From Chloroflexota bacterium (GTDB lineage Bacteria > Chloroflexota > Anaerolineae > Aggregatilineales > Phototrophicaceae), in the NCBI GenBank assembly GCA_028873975.1, contig JAPPMO010000026.1, forward strand, positions 124,001 to 188,000: a stretch of DNA of 64,000 bases. The letters run 5' to 3'. The position numbers were made by a program, and so were the translations under genes. Below, piece after piece: positions 42,581 to 51,638 of this stretch (positions are counted from its first letter, which is position 1; each line of letters starts with the position of its first letter). Under the pieces are notes generated by a model, which was given only the letters and a program-made list of their open reading frames with translations, did not search any database and was not told the origin of the DNA.

Positions 42581-43615
42581 CTATTGCAATTGATCGAAGC
42601 TCAGCATGGCTTTGACAACGCCGGTCGCCGGATCCAGCCAGGTCGGGAAATCGTCGGCGATCGTCTCCGGGGCGGCGCGATGGGTGATCCAGGGGTCGAG
42701 GTTAATGGCGCCCTTCTGCAAGCATTCGATGACCCGGGCAAAATCGGACGGGGTCGCGTTGCGGCTGGCGAGCAAGCTCATCTCGCGCGAATGAAACTGG
42801 GGGTCGCTGAAGCGCAAATCGCCCTTGATATGCCCCACTAAAACCAGCGAGCCGCCATGCGCCACATAGTCAAAAGCCGCCTCCATGGAGCTTGCGCTGC
42901 CCGTGCAATCGAATACGAGCGTCGGCAATTCGCCGCCGAGCAGTTGCTGGATCTGCGCCATCGGGTCCTGGCCAGCATCAATCAATTTATCGATGCCGAG
43001 GGCTTCGGCGCAGAAATTGAGCCTGGCGTCGTTCATCTCCATGACCATCACATCAGCGCCGGCGATCTTGGCGAAAGTTGCCGTCGCCAAGCCGATGGGA
43101 CCAGCGCCGATCACCAGCGCATTTTCTCCGGCCGAGATGCGGGCGCGTTCGGCCGCGCGCGCGCCGATGCAGAGCATCTCCACCAGCGCCAGCTGCTCGA
43201 CCGCTACCCCGTCCGCCCGCAGGAGCTTGTCGACCGGCAAGGTGAATTGCTCGCGCATGCCGCCGTCGATATGCACGCCCAGGACTTGCATGTTCGTACA
43301 GCAATTGCTTTTGCCGCGGCGGCAGGCGACGCAGGCGCCGCAATTCAGATAGGGGATAACGCAGCATTGATCGCCGGCGGCATAGTCCAGCGCGCGCTCG
43401 GTTGCGCCGATTTCCAGCACTTCCACCGCCAATTCATGTCCCATGACGCGCGGGTAGCTGAAAAAGTTCTGGTTTCCGCCGAAGGCATGCAAATCGGTGC
43501 CGCAGATGCCCACGCGCTTGACCCGCACGAGCGCCTCCCCGCGCCCCGGTTTGGCCGGTTCGGCGACCTGCCGCAAGCGGAGTTGAAAGGGTTCTTCCAG
43601 TACGATTGCTTTCAA
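42581..43615 (-). CDS. Zinc-dependent alcohol/sugar dehydrogenase (MDR)
   Basis: 344 residues from a TTG at 43615 that has GGAG 8 bases upstream and begins the family core (KAIVLEEPFQLRLRQV); the frame to 43741 runs back into the preceding gene. GICGTDLHAFGG (catalytic Cys) and RVMGHELAVEV, four Cys in NCGACVACRRGKSNCC (structural zinc) and GAGPIGLATATFAK (NAD) are complete. It is similar to sorbitol/threonine/galactonate-type dehydrogenases. As the last step-like gene of the fucosidase operon it may oxidise a keto-deoxy sugar acid or L-fucose-derived alcohol. Confidence 0.9.
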   Translation of the reverse strand: MKAIVLEEPFQLRLRQVAEPAKPGRGEALVRVKRVGICGTDLHAFGGNQNFFSYPRVMGHELAVEVLEIGATERALDYAAGDQCCVIPYLNCGACVACRRGKSNCCTNMQVLGVHIDGGMREQFTLPVDKLLRADGVAVEQLALVEMLCIGARAAERARISAGENALVIGAGPIGLATATFAKIAGADVMVMEMNDARLNFCAEALGIDKLIDAGQDPMAQIQQLLGGELPTLVFDCTGSASSMEAAFDYVAHGGSLVLVGHIKGDLRFSDPQFHSREMSLLASRNATPSDFARVIECLQKGAINLDPWITHRAAPETIADDFPTWLDPATGVVKAMLSFDQLQ

Positions 43616-43634
43616 GGCATTTGCTCCAGTAATC

Positions 43635-44465
43635 TCAAGGAAGGCCGTAAAAGGTCCTCGCGTTCGCTCCCATGACTTTGTCTTTGTCCACTTCCGACAG
43701 CCCGCCAATGTAGTCGCGGACAATGCCGACCACTTCTCCATAGCTGCCAGAGAGCGTACAGACAGGCCAGTCGCTGCCGAACATCAGCCGGTCAATGCCG
43801 AAGCAATCGAACACGACGTCCAGGTAAGGCGCATAGTCTTCCTGCGTCCATGTCTTCCAAGCCGCTTCCGTGACCATGCCCGAGACCTTGCACCAGACGT
43901 TTTCGTAAGTCGCCAGTTCGCGGATCTCGCTCGCCCAGGGTTCCATTATGCCGTCCTTGATGAAGGGTTTGGAGATATGGTCGAGCGCAAAGGGCTGATC
44001 CGGGAAGCGCTTGACCACATCAATCGCGACCCGCAGGTGCTGCGGATAAAGCAGCAAGTCATAAGTCAGCTTGTATTGATTGAGCAGCGCCAGCCCATCA
44101 AGGAAGCCGCCGCCGAGCATGAAGCGATCGTCGATTTCGTCATGCACGATATGACGCAGGCCGACCAGGCGGGGATGCGGCGCGACGCGCTCCAATTGCG
44201 CCGCAATATCCCGCGCGCGCAGATCTACCCAGCCGACGACGCCGCGGATGAAGTCGTTCTTATCGGCCAGTTCCAGCAAGAATTCGGTCTCGCGCAGGTT
44301 CTGCCGCGCCTGGACGGCAACAGTGCCGTCGATGCCATTGGCGGCCAGCAGCGGGACCAGATCAGCCGGCATATAATCGCGCTTGAGCGCGCCCTTGTCA
44401 TCATCAATCCAGGGATATTCGGCAGCCTCATACAGCCAAAAATGTTGGTGCGAATCAATGCCCAT
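43635..44465 (-). CDS. Amidohydrolase, L-fuconolactonase-like
   Basis: 276 residues of an amidohydrolase_2 TIM barrel. IDSHQHFWLY (3-12) carries the metal-site His pair, TVAVQARQNLRETEFLLELAD and GVVGWVDLRARDI follow, HISKPFI and the late FGSDWPVC (catalytic Asp) complete the site. This order matches L-fucono-1,5-lactonase and related sugar lactonases. It lies 9 bases after the aldo-keto reductase gene in the fucosidase operon, which fits hydrolysis of L-fuconolactone to L-fuconate. Confidence 0.88.
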   Translation of the reverse strand: MGIDSHQHFWLYEAAEYPWIDDDKGALKRDYMPADLVPLLAANGIDGTVAVQARQNLRETEFLLELADKNDFIRGVVGWVDLRARDIAAQLERVAPHPRLVGLRHIVHDEIDDRFMLGGGFLDGLALLNQYKLTYDLLLYPQHLRVAIDVVKRFPDQPFALDHISKPFIKDGIMEPWASEIRELATYENVWCKVSGMVTEAAWKTWTQEDYAPYLDVVFDCFGIDRLMFGSDWPVCTLSGSYGEVVGIVRDYIGGLSEVDKDKVMGANARTFYGLP

Positions 44466-44474
44466 GCCAACCTC

Positions 44475-45404
44475 CTAGTTGTTTTCGGGCAGTCCGGTCT
44501 GCCAGGTCTTGTCCCGGATCGGCGCCAAGACATCCAGCGCCGCCGCAATCAAGGCTTCGTCATAGGGCGCATCCAGCCATTCAACATTGCGCCGCATATT
44601 GTCCGGGTTGGCGGTGCCGATCAAAGTGCTGTGGATCTCCCGATTGCGCAGGGAGAATTGTACCGCAAGCTGGGCGATATCAATGCCTTGCTCGCGGCAA
44701 AAAGCGGCGGCGGCGGCGCAGACGGCTTTGATCTCGTCCGTGGCGGGATGCCAGTCCGGCGTACCGCGGTTGGTGAGCAAGCCCATGCTCAGCGGCGACG
44801 CGCCGATGATGCCGACGTCTTTTTCCCGCAAATAGGGAATCAGTCCCGCCAGCGTGGCATCGTTCAGCGAATAATGCGCGTAGGACAAGATGGTATCGAC
44901 CTCAATGCGATCCATGATGGCGGGATAGATGGCGAGGGGGAAACCGGTGATGCCGACGAAACGGGCTTTTCCTGTTTCCTGCACCCGCCGCAGCGCCGGG
45001 ATGGTCTCGTCGACGATCTGATCCAGCGACGCATATTCGATATCGTGGCATTGGATGATGTCGATATGCTCGAGGCCCAATCGTCCCAAGCTCTCGTCGA
45101 CGCTGGCTGTGACGCGCTCGGCGCTGAAATCGAATTCCTCTTCCCCATAACGCCCGACTTTGGTCGCCAGCACATACTTGTCCCTGGGAACGCCGCGCAG
45201 CGCCTTGCCCAGGACCCTTTCCGCCGTGGTGATGCCATAGAAGGGCGAGCAATCGATCAAATTGACGCCCAGGTCCAGCGCGACATGCAGGGCGCGGATG
45301 CCCTCGTCGTCGTCGATGGGACGGAAGACGCTCCCCAGCGACGAAGCGCCAAAGCTCAGGATGGATACCTCCAGACCGGTTTTGCCTAACTTGCGATATT
45401 CCAT
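44475..45404 (-). CDS. Aldo/keto reductase, L-fucose/L-galactose dehydrogenase-like
   Basis: 309 residues. The catalytic tetrad is visible: Asp and Tyr in NLIDCSPFYGITTAE, Lys in VLATKVGRYG, His in IDIIQCHDIE. MEYRKLGKTGLEVSILSFGASSLG is the conserved start. The sequence resembles L-galactose dehydrogenase and L-fucose dehydrogenase, which oxidise the sugar at C1 to a lactone. Position 15 bases after the fucosidase and just before the lactonase fits the oxidative (non-phosphorylating) L-fucose route. Confidence 0.88.
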   Translation of the reverse strand: MEYRKLGKTGLEVSILSFGASSLGSVFRPIDDDEGIRALHVALDLGVNLIDCSPFYGITTAERVLGKALRGVPRDKYVLATKVGRYGEEEFDFSAERVTASVDESLGRLGLEHIDIIQCHDIEYASLDQIVDETIPALRRVQETGKARFVGITGFPLAIYPAIMDRIEVDTILSYAHYSLNDATLAGLIPYLREKDVGIIGASPLSMGLLTNRGTPDWHPATDEIKAVCAAAAAFCREQGIDIAQLAVQFSLRNREIHSTLIGTANPDNMRRNVEWLDAPYDEALIAAALDVLAPIRDKTWQTGLPENN

Positions 45405-45419
45405 TTAAGCGCGTCCTTC

Positions 45420-46880
45420 TTAGTACGTGGTATTGCGGGTGATTTTGAAGGCGTAGACGTGGTCGCAGGGTTTGTGATCGGGCCGCTCGATCCGGAGCCC
45501 GGCCTCCGTCATCTCCCATTTGAGCTCGCCTTCGCTGCCAAGCAATTCGACCGAGCGCAGCTCGTCCGGATAAAATGCCCGCGCCGACTCGATGAGGAAA
45601 CTTTTCTCCGGCCAGTCAAAGGTCATGGCATAGAGCATGTTTCCCCGCACGGTGAAGCGGATATCCCGAGCCGTGTAGCGCAGCGTTTCCTTGGTATCGC
45701 TGAAGGCGCCGACGTGGGTCATGCGGGTCGGTCCTTCGCCGAAGGTATTCCAGGGCGTCGTATCGTAGATCGCCTCCCCGTTTACCCGCAGCCAGTCGCC
45801 CATGCCCTCGAGGATCGCTTTCGACTCGTCCGGGATGGCGCCGTCGGGTTTGGGACCCACATTGAGCAGCATGAAGCCATTCTTGCTGACGTTGTCCGCC
45901 AGATATTGCACCATTTCTATCACCGACTTGTATTCGGTTTCCTTGATGTAGCCCCAGCCCTGGCCATCATCGACGGTGGTATCGGTGATCCATTCGTAAT
46001 GGGTCAGTTCGGCGGTCTTGCCCAGTTCAAAATCGAGCAGAGCGGCGCCGGGCGGGATATCATGCCATTTGTAGCTGGCGACGACTTCCCGTCCCCATTC
46101 GGCTTCTTTATTGTAGTAATAGGCCAGGAAGTCTTGTTTATACTGATCATGTACGAAGCGCATCCCGAAATCGAACCAGATATAATCCGGCTGGTAGCGC
46201 TCGACGACTTCGACCAGCCGCCCTTTCCAGCGATCAAGAAAGGCTTTGCTGGGCTTGTCCTGCGCCATCCATTCCCCGTGGTCTTCATGAGCGCCGGCTC
46301 GCTTAGGATCGTAATCGAAGTCCAGGTTATGAAGCTCGCCATAGAGCCCGGCGTATGCGGGATCGGAGGTGTCGTATTCGCTTTTCCAATGCGGGAAGAA
46401 CCACCAGTTCTCGGCGTGGTGCATGGCGACCATGAAGCGCAGGCCCTGGGCGCGGATGGCTTTTTCCAGCTCGCCGACGACATCGCGCCTGGGTCCCATC
46501 TTGCCGGCGCACCACTCGGTGTCGCTGGCGTCCCACATCGGGAAGCCGTCGTGATGTTCGGCGACCGGCCCCGCGAATTTGGCGCCGGCGCGTTTGAAGA
46601 GCTCCGCCCATTCATCGGGGTCGAAGTTCTCGGCAGTGAACATGGGGATGAAGTCCTTGTAACCGAACTGCGAGGGATGCCCATAAGTCTTGCAGTGATA
46701 ATCGAACTGCGGCGTGCCCTCGCGGTACATATTATAGGGATACCAGGTCACGTTGGGTCCGGTGGCGGGCACGCAATAGATGCCCCAATGCGTGTAGATG
46801 CCAAATTTCGCCTTGCGCATCCATTCCGCGGTAGGATGCGTCTTGAGCGATGCCCAGGTCGCGTCGTACTGTTTTCTCAT
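45420..46880 (-). CDS. Alpha-L-fucosidase, GH29
   Basis: 486 residues. KFGIYTHWGIYCVPA (25-39), VAEHHDGFPMWDASDTEW (106-123) and IWFDFGM with Asp237 as the likely nucleophile mark GH29. GFMLLNVGPKPDGAIP is another family hallmark, and the C-terminal 100 residues form a beta-rich domain. No signal peptide is present, so it acts on imported fucosides in the cytoplasm. First gene of a four-gene operon (fucosidase, reductase, lactonase, dehydrogenase). LacI 2 lies 180 bases upstream on the same strand. Confidence 0.95.
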   Translation of the reverse strand: MRKQYDATWASLKTHPTAEWMRKAKFGIYTHWGIYCVPATGPNVTWYPYNMYREGTPQFDYHCKTYGHPSQFGYKDFIPMFTAENFDPDEWAELFKRAGAKFAGPVAEHHDGFPMWDASDTEWCAGKMGPRRDVVGELEKAIRAQGLRFMVAMHHAENWWFFPHWKSEYDTSDPAYAGLYGELHNLDFDYDPKRAGAHEDHGEWMAQDKPSKAFLDRWKGRLVEVVERYQPDYIWFDFGMRFVHDQYKQDFLAYYYNKEAEWGREVVASYKWHDIPPGAALLDFELGKTAELTHYEWITDTTVDDGQGWGYIKETEYKSVIEMVQYLADNVSKNGFMLLNVGPKPDGAIPDESKAILEGMGDWLRVNGEAIYDTTPWNTFGEGPTRMTHVGAFSDTKETLRYTARDIRFTVRGNMLYAMTFDWPEKSFLIESARAFYPDELRSVELLGSEGELKWEMTEAGLRIERPDHKPCDHVYAFKITRNTTY

Positions 46881-47060
46881 GTTTTTCTCCTATCCAAACG
46901 CGGACCGGATTTGATGCCCCCGGTCTATTCTCTTCTCAAGCCTGGTCGGTATCCCCCAGCGCTGCAATCATGAGGCGACGATCCCAATGGATATAAAGCG
47001 CGGCTTTTCCGCTCGCTGGCATCGGGAAGCGCGCGTTAAATGTCGCCATTTGTCGAGATT

Positions 47061-48056
47061 TCAACTCGATTGCCGCAGGACCAGTTCACAATTGAAGATT
47101 GCGGAAGGAATATCATCTTGATCTCCGTTGAGCGCCTGCAGCACCTTGCGCGCGGCCGTCTCGCCAATGCGATAGGTGGGTTGGCGCACCACGGTCAAGG
47201 GCGGGCTCGATACCTGCGCCCAGGGATGGTCGTCAAAGCCGACGATCGCGACATCCTCCGGGCAAGTCATGCCCAAGGCTTGCAAGCCCATGAGCGCGCC
47301 CAGGCTCAGCAAGTTATTGCAGACGAACACAGCCCGCGGCCGCTCTTCTTGCGCCATGAGTTCTCGCATGGCGCGCTGGCCGTCTTCAATGCTCAATGGA
47401 CTGGCGACCGACCAGCGCTCGCGCCGGGGCAGATCTGCTTCCGCCAGCGCCATTTCGAAACCGGAGAGACGCTCGCGCATGGTCGACAAACGCTGAAAGC
47501 CCGAAAGAATGCCGATTTCGCGGTAGCCGCGCTCGATGAGATGCTTCGCGCCCAGATAGGCGCCATATTTGTTGTTGACCCCGACATAAGGCGACTTGGC
47601 GTTGTCGAAGGTGCGATCCAGCATGACAATTGGAATGTTCAGCTTGGCTGCCTCGTTGAGCGCGTCCCAGTTTTGGCTGGTGGCGGCGGCGATGATGCCA
47701 TCGACGCCCTGCCGCAGCAGGATATCAATGTAGTATTCCTCTCGTTCCAGCACCTCGCTGGTATTGCAGACCATCAAGCTATAACCATTGGCGATCAGCA
47801 CATCTTCCACACCCAGCATGATTTCGCCGAAGAAAGTATTTGTGACATCGGAGACGATCAAGCCGATGACACGGGTTCGTTGCGTGGTCAGGCTGCGGGC
47901 AGCCACATTCGGTCGATAGCCGAGCGAGCGTATGGCGTCCTGCACGCGTTCTTTGGTGGCCTCTTCCACAAAGCGCGTCTCGTTAATCACATGCGAGACG
48001 GTGGCTTTGGATACGCCGGCTTGTTCAGCAACGTCTTGCATTGTTATGCGTTTCAT
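47061..48056 (-). CDS. LacI-family transcriptional regulator 2
   Basis: 331 residues from the ATG at 48056; the frame opens with a TTG three codons earlier. HTH ITMQDVAEQAGVSKATVSHVINETRFVEEATKERVQDAIRSLGYRPN, then the effector domain (VIGLIVSDVTNTFFGEIMLGVEDV). It stands between the fucosidase operon (same strand) and the dehydrogenase operon (divergent). Sites sharing ATCGGTTRCGCAA lie at its own promoter and at the transporter promoter 12 kb away, so it is the likely repressor of the island, with fucose or a derivative as inducer. Confidence 0.95.
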   Translation of the reverse strand: MKRITMQDVAEQAGVSKATVSHVINETRFVEEATKERVQDAIRSLGYRPNVAARSLTTQRTRVIGLIVSDVTNTFFGEIMLGVEDVLIANGYSLMVCNTSEVLEREEYYIDILLRQGVDGIIAAATSQNWDALNEAAKLNIPIVMLDRTFDNAKSPYVGVNNKYGAYLGAKHLIERGYREIGILSGFQRLSTMRERLSGFEMALAEADLPRRERWSVASPLSIEDGQRAMRELMAQEERPRAVFVCNNLLSLGALMGLQALGMTCPEDVAIVGFDDHPWAQVSSPPLTVVRQPTYRIGETAARKVLQALNGDQDDIPSAIFNCELVLRQSS

Positions 48057-48073
48057 CAATGGCAACCCTATGG

Positions 48074-48130
48074 GTAACGCGTTGCGTAACCGATTCCTGG
48101 AATGGTATCCGATTGCGCTGGAATCGTCAA
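48074..48130 (-). promoter_or_regulatory. Promoter and operator of LacI 2
   Basis: On the minus strand TTGACG (48125-48130), 17 bases, TACCAT (48102-48107). Four bases downstream begins AATCGGTTACGCAACGCG (48079-48096 region), overlapping a second palindrome-like GTAACGCGTTGC (48074-48085). ATCGGTTRCGCAA recurs at 60248-60260. The layout indicates autorepression. Element A4 begins 18 bases above the -35 box. Confidence 0.7.
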
Positions 48131-48148
48131 ATTTTCGCTTATCCGGTA

Positions 48149-48403
48149 CAGGGCAATCGCATCAAAATGATAGCGACTGAAATGGTCGGAATCTAAACCA
48201 AATATTAACCACAGAGAACACAGAGGGCACAGAGAAAATATAAAATGTCTGTTTTCAAGTGTGTTTTCGGGTGAAAACCACGTTTCGCTTATAACCCTTT
48301 CTTATGCTTAGTCCCGGATTTTAGAAGAAATGTCGTCTGAACACCAACGAACTCTGTGCGCTCTGCGCGCTCTGTGTTGAAAAAATTTGATGCGATTGCC
48401 CTG
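48149..48403. mobile_element. MITE-like palindromic element A4 with 10-bp target duplication
   Basis: 255 bp. The ends are perfect 18-bp inverted repeats CAGGGCAATCGCATCAAA. A perfect 10-bp direct repeat TTATCCGGTA flanks it (48139-48148 and 48404-48413). Arms carry ACCACAGAGAACACAGAGGGC and, opposite, ACTCTGTGCGCTCTGCGCGC. No coding frame. It sits between the promoters of LacI 2 and the dehydrogenase operon. Confidence 0.9.
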
Positions 48404-48442
48404 TTATCCGGTAGTGGATCCTTTTCGATTCTCATGACCTTG

Positions 48443-48507
48443 TTGCGGGCGAAATCGCCCTATGTTATAGTCGCCCCCGTCGCTGGGAAACCGATTGCGC
48501 GGCTCGG
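48443..48507 (+). promoter_or_regulatory. Candidate promoter and operator of the dehydrogenase operon
   Basis: TTGCGG (48443-48448), 17 bases, TATAGT (48466-48471) is a moderate promoter. AAACCGATTGCGC (48488-48500) downstream is identical to 60241-60253 at the transporter promoter, and TTGCGCGGCT (48496-48505) is identical to 56691-56700. Regulation by LacI 2 is inferred. Confidence 0.5.
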
Positions 48508-48540
48508 ATAGATCATCAATTCCTTGACGCGCGCCAATAA

Positions 48541-49587
48541 TTGGGAACGCCAATGAAACGTGTCACTGTGTTGGGAAAAGAACGCGCGGGAATCGCCATT
48601 GGGCAAGCGCCCCGAGCCAAAGAAAACTGGGTCCTGATCAAAGTGCGCGCCGCGCCCATGTGTACCGAATACAAAGCCTTCGCAACGGGCGCCAATCATG
48701 GTTTTTTCGGGCACGAAGCCGCGGGCGAGGTGGTGGCGGTAGCGCAGCCGGGCAAGGTAAAAGTCGGCGACCGCGTCGTGGCGATGCCGCTGTCTTCTTG
48801 CGGACAATGCGAATATTGCCTGGCCGGCGAATACATCCACTGTCAAGACGCGATCGACTTTGAGGCTTGTCATGGCAGCGACGATGGAAAAGCGACAATG
48901 GCGCAATATCTCTTGAAACAGGACTGGATGCTGGCGCCAATTCCCGACGGCATGTCCTACGAACACGCGTCGATGGCTTGTTGCGGCTTGGGACCGACCT
49001 TCGGCGCCTTTCAGTTGATGGACCTGGACGCGCACGATACCTTGCTCATTACAGGCTTGGGACCGGTGGGGCTGGGCGGCGTGATCGGCGCCAGGTATCG
49101 CGGCGCGACTGTCATCGGCGTCGACGTGAATAGCTACCGTGCCGCGAAAGCGCTTGAACTCGGCGCCGCAGCCGTGATCGACCCGACAGACGAAGACGCG
49201 CTGGCGCAGATTCTGGCGCGCACAAGCGACGGGCGCGGCGTCGACAAATCAGTGGATTGTTCCGGCGTGGTGGCGGCGCACCGCCTTTGCATAGACGCGA
49301 CCCGACGCAAGGGCATGGTCGCTTTTGTCGGCGAATGCACAGACGACACGCCGCTGAAGATCAGCCAGGATATGATCCGCAAGGGCTTGCGATTGATCGG
49401 CTCCTGGCATTACAACCTGGCCGATACGCCGCGCATGATGGCCATGATCAGCCGGGTCGGCGATAAACTGGATCAACTGATTACCCATCGATATCCTATC
49501 GATGATATTCAAAAAGCCTGGGAGACTCAGCTTTCCGGGCAGTGTGGCAAAGTGATTTTACAGCCCTGGGAGGGAAGCGATGTATAA
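48541..49587 (+). CDS. Zinc-binding dehydrogenase (MDR)
   Basis: 348 residues. Catalytic zinc ligands in APMCTEYKAF and GHEAAGEVV, structural zinc Cys in LSSCGQCEYCLAGEYIHC, NAD site TGLGPVGLGGVIGARYRG and VDCSGVVAAHRLC. The closest general class is threonine/sorbitol-type dehydrogenases acting on polyols or sugars. First gene of a five-gene operon on the plus strand; it overlaps the next gene by 8 bases. Confidence 0.92.
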   Translation: MGTPMKRVTVLGKERAGIAIGQAPRAKENWVLIKVRAAPMCTEYKAFATGANHGFFGHEAAGEVVAVAQPGKVKVGDRVVAMPLSSCGQCEYCLAGEYIHCQDAIDFEACHGSDDGKATMAQYLLKQDWMLAPIPDGMSYEHASMACCGLGPTFGAFQLMDLDAHDTLLITGLGPVGLGGVIGARYRGATVIGVDVNSYRAAKALELGAAAVIDPTDEDALAQILARTSDGRGVDKSVDCSGVVAAHRLCIDATRRKGMVAFVGECTDDTPLKISQDMIRKGLRLIGSWHYNLADTPRMMAMISRVGDKLDQLITHRYPIDDIQKAWETQLSGQCGKVILQPWEGSDV

Positions 49588-50608
49588 GACGGTTATCATC
49601 GGCGTCGGCGGCGGACGGGCCCACGGACACGCGGATGCGTATCAGCATGTGAAGCGCGGCAGAGTCGTGGCCGTCTGTGACCTGGAGCGGGGACCGATGG
49701 ACGAGTTCGCCGACAAGTACGATGTGAAAGCGACTTACACCGATTACCGCGAGATGTTCGAGAAAGAACGGCCGGAGCTGGCGCATGTCAGCACGCCGCC
49801 CAATGTCCGGCTGGAGGTCCTGGAAGCGGCTGAGGCAGCCGGCGTGCCAGCAGTCTTGGTGGAAAAGCCGCTGGCGATACAAGGCGAGGACTACCTGGCC
49901 ATCAGAGACTTCGCCGCGCGCAATCCAAAAATCAAGGTCGCTATCAATCATCAATTGCAGTTTCACCCGCGCCGGCAGCATCTGCAGAAGCTGGTCGCGG
50001 ATGGCGCCATCGGCGAGATCCGCTTTATCGAAGCCAGCTCAGGTATGAACCTGACTTATCAAGGCACGCACTCCCTGCAGGCGATCGGCGCTTTTAATCC
50101 GGCCAGGCCGACGACTGTCTTCGGGCAAGTATCGGGCGCGGCGGGCTTGCAGCCCAATGTTAAAGAACATTACGCGCCCGATCAAAGCTTGGCGGCGGTT
50201 GAATACGACAACGGCGTACAGGCGACGCTGCGCTGCGGCGAAAACGCGCCGCGCGTGCCGCGGGGACAGCAAATCTGGCAGCACAAGCGCATCGCGGTTT
50301 ATGGCATGACGGGCTATATCCACTGGACGATGTGGGGCTGGGAGAGCTTCATCAACGGCCTTTACGACAGCGGCGAACACGAATACCCGGAGGAAGACCT
50401 GCTCGGGCAAGCGGCCATGACCGAGGCCATGTTCGACTGGCTGGAAGACGATAGCGCCGGGCATCCGCTAAACCTGGATCGCGCCTTGGTCGACTTCAAC
50501 GTGATTTTGGCGCTTTACGCCAGTTCTCTCAAGCACAAGGTGGTCGAGTTGCCCTACGAGCCGGAAGCCAATCTGGCGCCGAAACTGCGCGACGCTCTCC
50601 AAGACTAA
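49580..50608 (+). CDS. Gfo/Idh/MocA-family oxidoreductase
   Basis: 342 residues. The N-terminal Rossmann fold (TVIIGVGGGRAHGHADAY) and the VLVEKPLAIQ motif with the catalytic Lys identify the family, followed by the alpha/beta dimer domain (INHQLQFHPRRQHL). Members oxidise or reduce sugars, inositols and aminosugars with NAD(P). Overlap with the preceding dehydrogenase (ATG at 49580, AGGGAAG upstream) shows translational coupling. Substrate unknown. Confidence 0.92.
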   Translation: MYKTVIIGVGGGRAHGHADAYQHVKRGRVVAVCDLERGPMDEFADKYDVKATYTDYREMFEKERPELAHVSTPPNVRLEVLEAAEAAGVPAVLVEKPLAIQGEDYLAIRDFAARNPKIKVAINHQLQFHPRRQHLQKLVADGAIGEIRFIEASSGMNLTYQGTHSLQAIGAFNPARPTTVFGQVSGAAGLQPNVKEHYAPDQSLAAVEYDNGVQATLRCGENAPRVPRGQQIWQHKRIAVYGMTGYIHWTMWGWESFINGLYDSGEHEYPEEDLLGQAAMTEAMFDWLEDDSAGHPLNLDRALVDFNVILALYASSLKHKVVELPYEPEANLAPKLRDALQD

Positions 50609-50611
50609 ATT

Positions 50612-51619
50612 ATGGGGAACAAGCCGAAGATCCTCATCGCCATTCGAGAATCACTTTTTCGCGACCTGTTCGCGGCCGAAGAGCTTCGGCGATTGAGGCA
50701 ACTGGGCGCGTTGGAAACTGCCGTATCTGACCAGAACTTGACCTCGAGTCAACTCGCCGCTGCGGTCGGCGGCGCAGACATCGTCATCACCGGCTGGGGG
50801 ACGCCCGTCTTCACGGACGAGGTGCTGACCGCAGCCCATAAGCTCAAGCTGATCGCGCACTCGGCCGGGTCAATCAAGCGCTTGCTGCCGCCGCCGGTCT
50901 TCGATCACGGGGCTCGCGTCACGCATGTCGCCGCCGCTTTGGCGCCGCCGGTTGGGGAGACCACCCTGCTGCTTGTCTTGCTCGCCCTGAGGCGATTCCA
51001 CGAGCTTGACCGCGCCTTCAAGGAAGGGGGATGGGCCGCCGCGCGCTCGTTTGAACTGGGCAAGGAACTCGCCGGACAGGTCATCGGCATCGTCGGCGCC
51101 AGCCTCACCGGGCGCGAAAGCATGCGCCGTCTGCGCACGCTGGATGCCGAACTCTGGATCTACGATCCTTACCTCAGCGCCGACGAAGCGGCGGCTCTGG
51201 GCGGGAGGAAAGTTGAGCTGGAACAGCTATTGCGCGAATGCCCCATCGTCAGTTTGCACGCGCCGTCGACAGACGAGACCTATCAAATGATCGGCGCCGA
51301 GCAATTCGCCCTGCTAAGAGACGGCGCGATCTTCATCAACACAGCGCGGGCGCATCTGATCGACGAGGCGGCGCTGCTGGCCGAATTGCAGTCGGGCCGG
51401 ATCTTCGCGGCGCTCGATGTCTTCGAGCATGAGCCCTTGCCGGACGACAGCCCTTTCCGCCAGTTGCAAAACGTGATTATTACGCCGCATATCGCGGCGC
51501 ATACACAGCAGGCGCGCGCCCGGCAGGGTCGATATTGCGTCGACGAGATCAAGCGCTTCCTGCGCGATGGATCGTTGCGCTACGAGGTCACCCGCGCTAA
51601 GCTCAATATCATGGCTTGA
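50612..51619 (+). CDS. D-isomer-specific 2-hydroxyacid dehydrogenase
   Basis: 335 residues. NAD site VIGIVGASLTGRESMRRL (GxxxxxG), then the catalytic Arg in INTARAHLIDEAAL, Glu in FEHEPLPDDSPF and His in ITPHIAAHT. It interconverts 2-oxo and 2-hydroxy acids; in this operon it could act on lactate/pyruvate or a sugar acid, but nothing in the sequence fixes this. ATG is 3 bases after the preceding stop. Confidence 0.92.
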   Translation: MGNKPKILIAIRESLFRDLFAAEELRRLRQLGALETAVSDQNLTSSQLAAAVGGADIVITGWGTPVFTDEVLTAAHKLKLIAHSAGSIKRLLPPPVFDHGARVTHVAAALAPPVGETTLLLVLLALRRFHELDRAFKEGGWAAARSFELGKELAGQVIGIVGASLTGRESMRRLRTLDAELWIYDPYLSADEAAALGGRKVELEQLLRECPIVSLHAPSTDETYQMIGAEQFALLRDGAIFINTARAHLIDEAALLAELQSGRIFAALDVFEHEPLPDDSPFRQLQNVIITPHIAAHTQQARARQGRYCVDEIKRFLRDGSLRYEVTRAKLNIMA

Positions 51620-51638
51620 AGAAAGCAGGAGCCTCAAC

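Noticed and set aside
43977..45389. 470-codon open frame on the plus strand
   Set aside because: Antisense to the lactonase and aldo-keto reductase genes, no domain, low-complexity composition.
45459..46973. 504-codon open frame on the plus strand
   Set aside because: Fully antisense to the GH29 fucosidase, which has complete catalytic motifs.
48200..48380. Short regular repeats as a CRISPR array
   Set aside because: The period is about 9 bases with no spacer structure, and the arms belong to a palindromic mobile element with target duplications.
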